Source: Coniella vitis (taxonomy: Eukaryota; Ascomycota; Sordariomycetes; Diaporthales; Schizoparmaceae). Taken from it: a DNA stretch of 64,000 bases. A program made the translations under genes and the position numbers. Of the stretch, positions 45,064-58,129 are shown piece after piece (position 1 is the stretch's first letter; each line of letters begins with the position of its first letter). The stretch covers positions 868,001 to 932,000 of the forward strand of contig WUJK01000001.1 of assembly GCA_011317545.1 (NCBI GenBank). The letters are read 5' to 3'. The notes beneath the pieces are model-generated. The model saw only the letters and a list, made by a program, of their open reading frames with translations. It did not search any database and had not been told where the DNA came from.

Positions 45064-48000
45064 TTTTCATAACTCTTATTTAGGACGGTCTATATATACC
45101 TCTTAGGTAATATTAAGTATAATAATAGCTCCTTAAACTCCTACCCCGTCTACCTTAGGAGAAGGATATTACTAGGTTATAACTTAGGAAGATATAATAC
45201 GCTAATTAATCGAACTTACCTAATAACTTATTATACTCTAGTAGAATTAGGAGTAGTAGAATCGTACTATCCGTAGGTAGGCCTAATAGCTCGAATAATA
45301 CTAAGCTACGGCCGCTATACCCCTAGCGCTTATTATTTAAAATACCGGTAATAGCTATAAGATAGATAAACCTGCTATATATAACGGTAATTAGAAGATA
45401 CTTTAAGGGTTCCTTACCTATTATAAGGCGTACTTCCTATATAACGTAGTATAATTTACTACTAAACCCGATAAAGTTATCCTAGCCGGTATACGATTCG
45501 AAAAGGATATACTTATCTAGTACGAACCCTTACTTCGTAACTATATTAAATACCTAGGTAACCTCGATTAACGTAAGACGACTACTAAGAATATATTCGA
45601 TTTATTCGCAGGATTCGAATATATCCTTAAGGAAATATTTAGCAATCCTAACGAAGAACGGATTATAGCGTAATAATTTATAGAACTTAAGTAGAATAAG
45701 TCTACTTTAGCCTATATAATTCGCTTTAAGTAACTCTTAGTACGCCTCCTATAGGAAGATAAGAACCTTATAGAATACTATTATAGAGGATTTAAGGATA
45801 AGGTTAAGGATAAAATCTCTAAGTAGGATTAGCCTAAAGACTTTACGATATTTAGTAATAACGCTATCCGTATTAATAACCGTCTCTACGAAAGATATAT
45901 AAAGAAAAGTAAGAAAGGAGGAAGCTATACTATATAGAGGAATTACGCTAATATAGGACGGCGGATTTAATAGATAACTAACCGTAGCTTCTAGTAATAA
46001 GGTACGGCAGTTAGCGGCATTATATACTTAGGCCTTATAGAGCTCGATATAGCTTAATATAAACCTATAAGTAAGGAATGCTTTAACTATAGTAAGATAG
46101 GCTACTTCGCACGAGAGTGCCGATAACCTAAGAAACCCAGAGAATTTAAGAAAGTCCCCGAAGGACGATAAGCTAATATTATAATACGCGAGACTATAGA
46201 CTCTATTCCTAGCTAAAACCAGCTTCTAAAGTAAGCGTCGGACGACTCCGATTATAGACTCCTTAACTAGACCTTCTATTATAAGGATAATTATATAACG
46301 TACCTCTCGGTAAAGTAAGGCTTAGAATAGTTCCCTTAGAAACCTTATAAGGAACGATAAATTATAGTTACCTAGAGGATACCTCTCCTAACGGATACTT
46401 TATAAAGCAATATTACGGAAATTACGAAATAATAGGAAACGCTTAGCATCGGTTAGAGTATTAGTACCTAAACTATTAATAAAAAAATAAGCTTAGAATT
46501 AGAAAGCTCTATAAACGAAGATATTAATAAAGGAGACGTATATTACCTTATCTATAGTATTATACTTAGAGAACTATTCCGAATAATATCTTATTAAAAC
46601 GAAACCCCCCTTATATAGGAAGACGCGCGAATTAATCACCTCTACGAAAAGCACTACTAGATTATATAGTTTGCCTACATTATATATAATTATAGATAAT
46701 ACTTTAAATATAAGGTAACTAACGAATAGTTCCCTATACGCGAAACAGGGCATAGCATTATCGCCTATAACGACGATAACAGCGATTATTATAAAGTACT
46801 TAAAATAAGGGGAAACTACGCTAGTATTAGCCTTATATATAATACCCCCTACGAATATACTACGCGATAAGTAAAATAGTACTAATACACGATACCCTAG
46901 TACGCACCTTACGTATAAGAAAAAGCGCTCGATTAGCATAGAATATACGAATAAAAACAAAGGGAAAGGCTCGCAAAGCCCGTATATATAGAACCTATAT
47001 ATTATAGCTTCTATAAGCGCGCCGATTATATAGAATACCTAGCGGATAAAGCGTATACCTACTATAACCTTAAAGATAGTTAGCCCGGAGTATAGACTCC
47101 TTATACGAAAGAAGAAAATTAAGTACGCTTATAGCGATAGGCCGTAATATATATATAATACGGAATATAATAAGCTAAGAACTTAATATAAATAATAGCC
47201 CTTAGAGTATAATAAGAATAGTAAAACCTAAAAGGTAAGGATCGCCTATAAGGGATAATAAGCGATTAGGACTTACGGTAAAGTCCCTCTGCGCGATAAA
47301 CAGCTCGATATACGAATATTTGAAAATCGCAGTACGAATTAACGACAAATACTATACAGTACTCCTAGATAGCGGAGTATAAGGAAACTTTATATCCCTA
47401 AGCGTTATTAATAAAGAACGGATACCTTAGAAGAAGAAGATAGAACCCTATAAACTTAGTACTATAGAAGGTATAGAAGTTGCTTACGGCTAAGGTATTA
47501 TCGATATAGAATCTAATTAATTACTAATTACGATCTACGGATATACAATACTAATAAACTTCGATATTACGGATACTATATAATACGAGCTGATTTTAGG
47601 TATACTATAGTTAAGAAAGGAAAATCCTCGAATCGATTAGACTAATAGCTATATTTTATAGGGTAAAGCGGTTACCTAGGAAGCGGTTATAATTAAAGGC
47701 GTAGGATCGGATTTAGTTACTAAGCGATACCTAGATAATAGGGGTTTAAACGAATTTATATATACCTCTAAATCGAGAAGAGCTAAGACGATAGCTACCT
47801 TAGGATACGATAAACTTCGATAGCTTATAGAGAAGGATTTAGCGATAGTTAATACCTAATAAAAGAAGGGATATAGTAGATTAGGATACGATATAATAGG
47901 ATTCTATAGATAGTAGGATATATTATCGCGATAAGTTTAAGAAGGAACTAAGTATATATAACGATATCTCCTTATAATAGCAACTATATAAGACGAAGAT

Positions 48001-50850
48001 ATATTTAGAGACCTCTCCGGTATATTAGAAGAGTATCGGAAGTTTATAAAACTATTTTAAGGAAAATTCGATAATAGCCTACTAGAGTACGGCCTATATA
48101 ACTACGAGATCCTACTTAAAGAAGGAGAATAACTAAAGTTCTTTCCTATCTATAGATTAGATAAGGATAAACTTAAAGTACTTAGAGAATATATCGACGA
48201 AAACCTTAAGAAAGGCTATATTAAACCCTTATATTTACTAGTAGGATACCTAATCCTATTTATACTAAAGAAAAACGGTAAGCTACGATTATATATTAAC
48301 TATCGGTAACTTAACGATATTATAATTAAGAATCGGTACCCCTTACCTCTCTTTAAAGAACTTAGAGATAAACTTAGAGGAGCCTAATAGTTTATAGCCC
48401 TCGACCTTAAAGAAGGATATATATATATTCGTATTAAACCCGGAGAAGAATAGAAAATAGCGTTTAGGATACGCTACGGATATTTCGAATATCTTATTAT
48501 ACTATTCGGATTTACTAACGCCCCCGTATTATTCTAGGAAATAATAAACTTTATCTTATATAAATACCTTAACTATTTTATAATCGCCTACCTAGATAAT
48601 ATCCTTATTTACTTAAACATATTCGAAGAATACTAGAAGTATATTATAATAATCCTATAAATCCTCTAAGATAATAAGATTTTAGTAGAACCTATTAAAT
48701 ATAACTGGAATACTTAAGAAGTTAACTACCTCGGATATACTATTATACTAGGGTATATACGAATATAGAAAGATAAAGTATAGGCAGTTAGGGATTAGCC
48801 TATACTTTAGAATATTAAAAACGTTAGAGCCTTCTTAGGCTATACTAACTTCTACCGATAATTTATTAAGAATTATAGTAGTATTATAGTACTACTTACG
48901 GAACTTACGAAAAAGGATATTACCTTTAACTAGAACGAATAGGTATAGAAAGCCTTTAGTATAATTAAGGACGTAATTATATTAGAACTAATCCTAATCG
49001 AAGCAGACTAAGATAAAGTTTTCGAAATTAAGATAGATATATTAGATTATATACTCGGCGGATAATTCGGATAATAAGACGATAAAAGACGACTACGGAT
49101 AGTTAGTAATTTTAGTAAAAAATTAAACGGACTAGAACTTAACTACGGAACGCCCGATTAGGAACTTATAATAATAGTAGAAGCCTTTAGGAAATAGCGA
49201 TACTACCTTATCGGCGCAAAATAATAAATTCTTATATATACGGATTATAAGAATCTTTAGGTATTTACCTTAATAAAGCAGCTTAATAAACGATAAGTTA
49301 GATAATACGAATTTCTATTAGAATTCGACTTTAAGATTATCTACTATAAAGGCAAAGAAAACGAACGAATAGACGCTCTTAGCAGACGGTTAGATTATAA
49401 GGATAGTAATAATAAAGACTAGGATATTATAGTAATCTTTAGGGAAGATTCGGAAAGTAACCTTACTATACTATCTATTACTAAAGAACTTAACGTAATA
49501 CTATATATCGAAGGAGAAATACCTAACCTCGATAGTATAATAATACCGGAATAAAATAACTATATTAGAAGTATCTATAGCGTACTAGTATACAGATACT
49601 AAGGAATTAGAGCAACCTATAAAAGGATCTAATGTTATTAGAACCTACCGAACCTTAAGAAACGAGTTACGGATATCGTTAATAACTACGATATATATAA
49701 ATAGAATAAGATAGAACGATATAAACCTTACGGACTATTATAACCTCTACTAATACCTACGACTATTTAGTTATCTATTAGTCTAGACTTTATTACTAAG
49801 CTACCCCTCTTACGAGAACCCTTAACTTAGGTGTAGTACGATAGTATCTTAGTAGTAGTTTATAGACTAAGTAAGTATATATACTTCCTACTATATAAAG
49901 AAAGTAGTACCGTAGAAGAACTCGTATATATATTCCTCCGTATTATTATCGCTAACTACGGAATACCTTAGGAAATTATATTAGATAGAGATAGAAAGTT
50001 AATATTAAAATTCTAGATCTTACTTATTAAATACCTCGGAATAATATAACGTATATCTACGGTATTTTATCCTTAGATAGATAGATAAATAGAATATACT
50101 AATTAGATTATAGAATAATACCTATAATACTATATTAACTATAAATAAGATAATTAGGTCGAACTTTTACCTATAGTATAATTCGCTTATAATAGCGTAG
50201 ATATAATAAATATAGGGAAATTACTATTCTTCCTACTCTATAGATATAACCCTACGGTATACTACGAAATACTATTAGGTAGAAACATAGAAATAGTAGA
50301 TTAATATACTAAAAGAATTAAGTAATCCTATAAAGATACTCGATATATACTTTAGGATATTAAGGAATAAATAACGAAATACGCTAATTAGAAAAGGATT
50401 AAGGAATTAATCCTATAAAAGGGAGATAAAATCTATCTTAACCGTAAAAATATTAAAACTATTAAACCTAATAATAAACTCGATTATAAAAAACTCGGAC
50501 CTTATAAAATTATATAATAGATTTTACTAGTTAACTATAAATTAGAAATCCTATATATACGCTTATACCTAGTCTTCTATATTTTACTCCTAGAATTAGT
50601 ATTAATAGATATAGAACTCTCGTATAATATAGATATTATCGAACTGGAATAAATATAATACGAAGTTAAATAAATTCTTAACTTACGTAAACGCGGATAC
50701 GGAAAATAATACCTTATTAAATAGAAAAACTATAATAATTTAGAAAATATATAGGAACCCCTAAAGAATATCTACTAAGATCTAATTAGAGAATACGAAA
50801 ATTAGTAAATAATTTAATAACGGATAAAAATAAGAAACTTACTAACGATT
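45064..50850 (+). pseudogene. gag-pol of A-4/A-3 hybrid (RIP-degraded)
   Basis: Starts with an A2-type gag (LIEYYYRGFKDKVKDKIS). The zinc knuckle at 46064-46123 is partly intact (ECFNY...IGYFARECR), one of the best preserved in the window. A deletion against A1 lies near 46396. The protease D-S-G is at 47368-47376, RT YLD(D/N) at 48589-48600, integrase zinc-binding region at about 49600-49700, integrase core at about 49780-50030, and a chromodomain (EVK.ILNLRKRGYGK, YNNLENI) at about 50659-50770. The 3' part may derive from A-3 rather than A-4, because only A-3's 3' LTR follows. Confidence 0.8.
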
Positions 50851-51447
50851 AAATAAGCCTCCTTTATTAGAAGCGTTAGCTAGATCTAACGGCTTATTAA
50901 ACTCTACAGTCGACTAATCTATAATCCTGAATTATAAACTAAAGGCCCTAATACCCTATAAATTACTAATAAGAAAATTAGATAGAGATAACGGAAAAAC
51001 CCTAGACTAATTAAAATCCTCTAATATAGTAGTTATAAAACCCTCGAGTAACGGACCTTCGGGAACGGCTAACTCTATAGGACGCCTTTTAGCCTCGGCG
51101 GCTAAATACTCCCTCTCTAATTCCTCCGCTTTAATATAATCTAACTCCTCGATTATATCTAAACCGCGATAAATAATATATATTATCTTATTAGCCTATA
51201 TATAACGCTCTTTATATAACCGGCGTACTTTTATAATAGCCTATATTAGCTCCTCTTTAGTAATATTAAGGGCTGCTTTAGTTAACGAATATAAACGGGT
51301 AATCTTTTATATCTATATAGGAGTTAAGCCTTATATATCGTAGTTTCCCCGCTTATAGCGAATATATTCTAAATAGCGAGAAGAATCCTCTTCGGAGGCT
51401 AAGTAAGGAATTTAACGGGATTAGTAAGAAGAATAGGAGGGTATCTT
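50850..51447 (-). pseudogene. Antisense ORF of the A-3/A-4 copy (zinc-cluster/coiled-coil-like)
   Basis: Minus-strand frame homologous to the A1-1 and A2 antisense ORFs, including EEDSSRYLEYIRYKRGNYDI (Tyr where Cys is expected), an acidic/basic helical segment (ELDYIKAEELEREYLAAEAK) and a tail (VPEGPLLEGF). A frameshift near 50930-50960 separates the last ~25 codons (STVEFNKPLDLANASNKGG), which match the A2 tail in another frame. Confidence 0.55.
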
Positions 51448-51631
51448 AGAATAACGATCTAATACGGATAACTAAAGGGAAGAAGTTTATTCGGTCTTCT
51501 TATAACGAACTTTATTAATTCTTAACGATATAACGAATTAGGAAAGTATAATCCGGAGTAAGAATATTAGGCAGGACTATTTATAGAATACTATAGGTCT
51601 TTAGGGATAAAGACCGATAAAAGGGAGATAA

Positions 51632-52114
51632 TATTATAACCTACGAACGAGCAGGTTATAGAAATAGGCTAGCGTAACTATATACTAGTAAATCGGAACT
51701 TTAATAAACCGATAGGGATCTCTTATATAATAAAGTTATATTAGATAATATAACTAGGGTTAGGGTTATATAGGATAAGGGTAGACCGTAAGGATTATAT
51801 TATAACTCTATTAACTTAAACCGTAATAATCGATAAGCGACTTCGTTAGTCTAAGGTATTATTTAGGGAATAGTAGTTAATAATAGAAGGATATAAGGAT
51901 AGGAGTTTATAGCTTAATATTAAATAGTTTCCTTATAATCTTTAGTTATAAATCTAAGTATTATTTTATATAATAGGGTAATCCCTCTTAATTACTTATA
52001 ATACTTAATATTGCTCGATAACGTACGAAGACTTAAAGGTAATACTTCCCCATCCTGCTAATATATAACTTATAGGTACTTCCAGAATCAGGGATTCAGG
52101 CAAGGATCATTATA
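51632..52114 (+). repeat. 3' LTR of A-3
   Basis: 483 bp, preceded by a purine tract (aaaagggagataa). Matches the split 5' LTR rather than A-4's LTR (acgaacgagcagg shared with 35350). Followed by cgcct. Confidence 0.9.
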
Positions 52115-52526
52115 CGCCTCCTCCATGCGATAGGAGTGTTCCATCTAATAATGCCGTAAATATATACCTTGGTCTATACTATGATGACGCGCTTGTACCT
52201 CATAGGCATCGCCAAACTCGTGGCCCAGCATCGCTGTTGCGCAGGTTATTGCTATGCTTAAGCCCAGATATACACGGCCTATTAGTTGCAGCGAGTTGCG
52301 AATTCATCCTCGAGAACCTACCCTGCCAGCCTGCTAATCGTTGATACGTAAGTCATCATACTCTCCTTTTTGCAATTTTATCCCTGACTCGAGAGTTTCA
52401 GCTGCACTGCCACTAAGGTGGGCAGATCTTGAGAACTTGTTCTACGCTCTTCCGACCGTGTTCGCTCTTGATTTAGCTACAGTAGCTCGTCACGTTATCC
52501 ACAACGCCTTCTACGAGCTCCTAGAG
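52115..52526 (+). pseudogene. Host DNA between two transposon nests with coding-like frames (possible disrupted gene)
   Basis: Composition and CpA content are normal. From 52120 a frame stays open for about 75 codons (NNAVNIYLGLYYDDALVPH, LLRRLLLCLSPDIHGLLVAA, CEFILENLPCQPANR). A GTAAGT donor-like site follows at 52348 and a CTGAC...AG acceptor-like region near 52388-52395. A second open stretch then reads VSAALPLRWADLENLFYALP and LDLATVARHVIHNAFYELLE up to the next insertion at 52527. Left of A-3, an ATG frame from 35275 would join in phase across the cgcct site except for a TAG at 35341. I recognise no family. A gene broken by two retrotransposons is plausible but unproved. Confidence 0.35.
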
Positions 52527-52638
52527 TATAATGATCCTTGCCTGAATCCCTGATTCTGGAAGTACCTATAAGTTATATATTAGCAGGATGGGGAAGTATT
52601 ACCTTTAAGTCTTCGTACGTTATCGAGCAATATTAAGT
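52527..52638 (-). repeat. A-family LTR fragment, interrupted by A1-2
   Basis: Begins TATAATGATCCTTGCCTG, the inverted LTR end, after tagag (52522-52526). It breaks off at 52638 where A1-2 is inserted (TSD taagt, 52634-52638). The remainder lies beyond the window. Confidence 0.85.
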
Positions 52639-53117
52639 TGTTATAACCCATGAACATACAGGTCACAGGAACAGGCCAGCGCAACTATATGCTAGCAGAT
52701 CGGAACCTTAACGGACCGATAGGGATCTCTTATATAAGAATATAGAATAGTATAGTTAGGGTTAGGGTTAGATTACCTTAATAACTAAGATAGTTAGAGC
52801 GATAATAATCCAAATAATCTAAATAAGCTAACGCTCCTATCGCTCTAGGTAATCTAAGGATCTATACTCGCTATAGATAGAAAATAATAGAAGGATATAA
52901 GGATAGGAGTTTATAGCTTAATATTAGATAGTTTCCTTATAGTCTTTAGTTATAAATCTAAGTATTATTTTATATAATAGGGTAATCCCTCTTAATTACT
53001 TATAATACTTAATATTACTCGATAATATACGAAGACTTAAAGGTAATACTTCCCCGCCTATTAATATATAACTTATAGGTACTTCTAGAATCCGGGATTT
53101 AGGTAAGGATTATTATA
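52639..53117 (+). repeat. 5' LTR of A1-2
   Basis: 479 bp. The outer 80 bp keep CA/TG. It contains ttagggttagggttag. Confidence 0.9.
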
Positions 53118-56100
53118 TTTTTATAACTCTTATTTAGGATAGTCTATATATACCTCTTAGGTAATATTAAGTATAATATTTAACTATAATACTAATAGTT
53201 CTAGCCCCCTTAATAGTTAATTAAACCTAAAATACTAATTAGTAACTTTTAACTACTATTAATATACTTACTATATATATTATAGAACTCGAGGCTCGAG
53301 GAAGTATTAGCGGAACTCCTAATAAGCCCTTTAAAATAGAGTAGCCTAAGGTTTATTATAAATAAGAAGACGATATTTAACCTTTTATTATAGCCCTTAG
53401 AGCTTACTTCTAGTACTATTAATAGTAATTCCCTACTAAAGCTAAGAAAGTAGAATTTATAGTAAGTAGGCTTAATAGTAATATACTTATATAGTTTAAA
53501 CCTATCCTACGGAACTTCCTAGAATTTAAAACCGAAAAGATTAGAGAAGATAAGATTAACGAACTCTTTATATCGTTCGAAACCTTTGCCTAGATATTTA
53601 AGGAAACCTTTAGAAACCTTAACGAAAAACGTAATATAAAACGTAAGATCTCTTAACTTAAATAAACTAAATTAGTATCGTATTATACTATACTCTTTAG
53701 ATAAATTATATTATATCTCTATTAGGATAATAAACCCCTTATAATAGCCTATTATAATAAACTTAAAGAATCTATTAAAGATAAACTATATAAGATACCC
53801 CGATTAGAGATATTCGTAGAATTCGTAGTAATAGTAATAGCTATCGATAATTATAATTAGGAAAGGAATTAGGAATAATAAAGAAGGTAAAGACCTATTA
53901 TTAACTTTATACCCCGGGCTAATACCGGAAAATAATACTAATAGCTACCTTAACGCTTTATACCCCGATAAAATAATTACTACGGAATAGTAATTAGCGG
54001 TATAATATATTTAGGCCTTATAGAGCTCGATATAGCTTAAAGGAAACCTATAAGTATAGAATACTTTAACTATAGTAAGATAGGCTATTTTATATAAGAG
54101 TACCGATAACCTAAGAAACCTAGAGAATTTAAGAAAATCCCCGAAGGACGGAAAGCTAATATTATAATATATAAGATTATAAACTCTACTCCTAGCTAAA
54201 ACTAGCTTCTAGAATAAGTATCGGATAACTCCGATTATAGATTCCTTAACTAGACTATTTATTATAAGGATAATTATATAATATACCTCTCGGTAAAGTA
54301 AGGCTTAGGATAATTCCCTTAGAAACCTTATAAGGAACGATAAATTATAATTACTAATACCCCCTTTAGTACGATATAAAAGGGTATAAACTACCTAATA
54401 AAATAAAAACCGTATAAAGTAATATTACGGAAATTATAGAATAATAGGAAACGCTCTATATTAATCGGGATATTAGCGCTTAAACTATTAATAAAGAAAT
54501 AAGCTTAGAATTAGAAAGCTTTATAAACGAAGATACCGATAAAGGAGATATATACTACCTTATCTATAGTATTATACTTAGAGAACTAGTCTAAATAATA
54601 ACCTATTAAAATAAAACCCCCCTTATATAGGAAGATATACGAATTAATTATCTCTATAAAAGATATTACTAGATTATATAGTTTACCTATATTATATATA
54701 ATTATAGATAATACTTTAAATATAAGGTAACTAACGAATAGTTCCCTATACGCGAGATAGGGTATAATATTATCGCTTATAACGACGATAATAGCGATTA
54801 TTATAAAGTACTTAAAATAAGGGGAAACTACGCTAATATTAGACTTATATATAATACCCCCTACGAATATACTATATAATAAGTAAGATAGTACTAGTAT
54901 ATAATACCTTAGTACGCACTTTATACGTAAGAAAAAGCGCTCGATTAGTATAGAATATATAAATAGAAATAAAGGAAAAAGCTCGTAATACCCGTATACG
55001 TAGAACTAATATATTATAGCTTTTATAAGTATACCGATTATATAGAATACCTAGCGGATAAAGCGTATACCTACTATAACCTTAAGGATAATTAACGCGG
55101 AGTATAAACTCCTTATACGAAAGAAGAAAACTAAGCGCGCTTATAGTAATAAGCCGTAGTATATATATAATACGGAATACGATAAGCTAAGAACCTAGTA
55201 TAAATAATAGCCCTTAGAGTATAATAAGAATAGTAGAATTTAAAAGGTAAGAATCGCTTATAAGGGATAATAAGCGATTAGGATTTACGATAAAATCCCT
55301 TTATACGATAAATAGCTTAACGTATAAATATTTAAAAATCGTAATACGAATTAACGGTAAATACTATATAATACTCCTAAATAGCGGAGTATAAGGAAAC
55401 TTTATATCCCTAAGTATTATTAATAGAGAACGGATACCTTAGAAGAAGAGAATAGAACCCTATAAACTTAATACTAAAGAATATATAGAAATCGCTTATA
55501 GCTAAGGTATTATTAATATAGAATCTAATTAATTATTAGTTATAATCTATAGATATATAATATTAATAAACTTCGATATTACGGATACCGTATAATATAA
55601 GCTAATTTTAGGTATATTATAGTTAAGAAAGGAAAATCCTCGAATCGATTAAACTAATAGCTATATTTTATAAGATAAAGCGGATATTTAAGAAACGGTT
55701 ATAATTAAAGGTATAGGATCGGATTTAGTTATTAAGTAATACCTAGATAATAGGGGCTTAAACGAATTTATATATACCTCTAAATCGAAAAGAGCTAAGA
55801 TAATAGCTACCCTAGGATATAATAAACCTCGATAGCTTATAGAGAAGGATCTAATAATAGTTAGTATTTAATAAAAGAAAGGATATAATAGATTAGAATA
55901 TAATATAATAGGATTCTATAGATAATAGGATATATTATCGTAGTAACTTTAAGAAGGAACTAAGTATATATAACGATATCTCCTTATAATAGTAACTATA
56001 TAAGATAAAGATATATTTAGAAACCTCTCCGGTATATTAGAAGAGTATCGGAATTTTATAAAACTATTTTAAGGAAAATTCGATAATAGCCTACCGGAGT

Positions 56101-56906
56101 ATAGCCTATATAACTACAAGATCTTACTTAAAGAAGGAGAATAACTAAAATTCTTTCTTATCTACGGATTAGATAAGGATAAACTTAAAGTATTTAGAGA
56201 ATATATCGACGAAAACCTTAAGAAAGGCTATATTAAACCCTTATATTTACTAATAGGATACCTAATCCTATTTATATTAAAGAAAAATAGTAAACTATAA
56301 CTATATATTAACTATCGGTAATTTAACGATATTATAATTAAGAATCGGTACCCCTTACCTCTCTTTAAAGAACTTAGAGATAAATTTAAAGGAGCTTAAT
56401 AGTTTATAGCCCTCGACCTTAAGGAAGGATATATATATATTCGTATTAAACCTAGAGAAGAATAGAAAATACCGTTTAAAATATACTACGGATATTTCGA
56501 ATATCTTATTATATTATTCGGACTTATTAACGCCCCTATATTATTCTAGGAAATAATAAACTTTATCTTATATAAATACCTCGATTATTTTATAATCGCT
56601 TACCTAAACGATATCCTTATTTATTTAAAGATATTTAAAGAATACTAAAGGTATATTACGATAATCTTATAAATTCTCTAAAATAATAAGATTTTAATAG
56701 AACCTATTAAATATAATTAGAATATTTAAGAAGTTAACTACCTCGGATATATTATTATACTAGGGTATATATAAATATAGAAAGATAAAGTATAAGTAGT
56801 TAGGGATTAGCTTATATTATAAAATATTAAGGATATTAGAGCCTTCTTAGATTATATTAACTTCTACCGATAATTTATTAAGAATTATAATAGTATTATA
56901 GTATTA
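53118..56906 (+). pseudogene. gag and 5' pol of A1-2 (RIP-degraded, cut by A2-2)
   Basis: A1-type gag with zinc knuckle at about 54050-54110 (EYFNYSKIGYFI), protease D-S-G position altered (ctcctaaatagcgga, about 55374-55388), and RT up to about 56600 (YLNDIL, with the first Asp changed). It is heavily RIP-mutated and ends at the A2-2 junction. Confidence 0.82.
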
Positions 56907-57391
56907 TATAATGATCTTTGCCTGAATCCCGGATTCTGGAAGTACCTATGAATTGTATGTTAGCAGGTGGGGAAGTATTACCTTTAAGTCTTCGTACGTT
57001 ATCGAGCAATATCAAGTATTATAAGTGATTAAGAGGGATTACCCTATTATATGAAATAATACTTAGATTCACAACTAAAGACTATAAGGAAAACTATCTA
57101 ATAGCTAGGAAATCTATCGTCCTTATATCCTTCCGTTATTCTATATTGAATACCCTATTTAACCCTGGATTATCTGGATTATCTTACGATCTTAATAATC
57201 CGGCTCTGCTGGATTATCTAATAATCTTAATAATCTATTCCTAATTAGTTCGCATAACCCTAACCCTAACTATATTATCCTATATAACTTAGTTATATAA
57301 GAGATCCCCATCGGTCCGTTGAGGTTCCGATTTACTAGCATATAATTGCGCTAGCCTATTCCTATAACCTGTATAACCGTAGGTTATAATA
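56907..57391 (-). repeat. 3' LTR of A2-2
   Basis: 485 bp, same structure as 9049-9533. Includes cctaaccctaac. Confidence 0.9.
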
Positions 57392-57603
57392 TTATCTCCC
57401 TTCTATCGGTCTTTATCCCTAAAGACCTGTAATATTTCCGTAAGTAGTCCTGCCTAATATTCTTACTTCGGATTATACCTTCCTAATTCGTTATATCGTC
57501 GAGAATCAATAAAAGTCGTTCTCGAAAGATTTCTTCGTCGGTTGCTCCCAAAACCGTTAAGCATAACCTTCTTCTTTAATCTATTCTAGAGTATTATATA
57601 GAG

Positions 57604-58095
57604 ATGCCGACCTGCTCCAACTGTAAGGAACGGGGGCTTTCTTCTTATCAGATTTCCGCGATATATTCCGACCGCTATACTAAGTATATTCGTTTAAATA
57701 AGTCTCGCTACGATATACTAGGTCCTTCTCCGTCTAATATTCGTACTATCTCTCGGTACTATTAGAAGATTAAGGATAAGATGGAGGAACTAGACGAGGC
57801 TCGATATACTTTAGATATACGTATAGATCGCCTTCGTAAGCAGAAAAAGATATAGAGAGAGAAGATAGTACGGGCTATTCGCCGGGGCCTAGATTCTATA
57901 GAGGAGTTGGATCGTATAGAGCGTAAGGAGGCTGAAAAGGAGGCGGTAGTTTCGGTGCCGGCGGGTCCTTTACCTAAAGCGTTTCCTGATTCGCTAATGC
58001 AGGAGTTTAATACTGTAGATTAGTCTACCGTAGATTTTAGTAGGTCGTTAGATTTAGTTAGCGCTTCTAATAAAGGGGGTTCGTCTAATCGTTAG
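57604..58095 (+). pseudogene. Antisense ORF of A2-2: zinc-cluster/coiled-coil-like protein, best copy
   Basis: Starts at a true ATG and runs 163 codons to TAG (58093-58095, immediately followed by TAA), with only three internal TAG codons, each explainable as CAG or TGG changed by RIP. It begins MPTCSNCKERGLSSY (C4, C7). Y15, Y25, Y28 and Y36 stand where a six-Cys cluster of spacing x2-x7-x9-x2-x7 would need Cys, as expected from TGY-to-TAY changes. Residues ~50-115 are rich in Lys, Arg and Glu with heptad-like Leu/Ile (DRLRKQKK, SIEELDRIERKEAEKEA). The tail has VPAGPLPKAFPDS. Small proteins of this style are common in fungal genomes, to my knowledge without known function. Confidence 0.75.
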
Positions 58096-58129
58096 TAAGT
58101 TTTCTGATTCTATCTATTACTAAGTTATT

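Larger units (their letters stand above)
35350..52114 (+). mobile_element. Ty3/gypsy chromovirus A-3, composite nest with B-2 and A-4 inside
   Basis: The outer LTR starts at 35350 (TGTTATGACCC...) and the outer 3' LTR ends at 52114 (...GGATCATTATA), with the same 5-bp target cgcct at 35345-35349 and 52115-52119. The 5' LTR is split by B-2 into 35350-35592 and 42859-43096 (about 481 bp in total). The 3' LTR is 51632-52114 (483 bp) and contains the uninterrupted sequence of the B-2 target (ttagggaatagtagttaat). The interior from 43097 is an A1-type gag; A-4 starts within gag-pol at 44579. Confidence 0.9.

Noticed and set aside
46574..46960. 128-codon minus-strand frame
   Set aside because: It is antisense to pol between zinc knuckle and protease and starts at a non-canonical codon; its hydrophobic look comes from reading RIP-altered sense codons backwards.
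57256..57275. cctaaccctaac as evidence for a chromosome end
   Set aside because: It recurs at the same position inside family A LTRs and is never a long array, so it does not mark a telomere.
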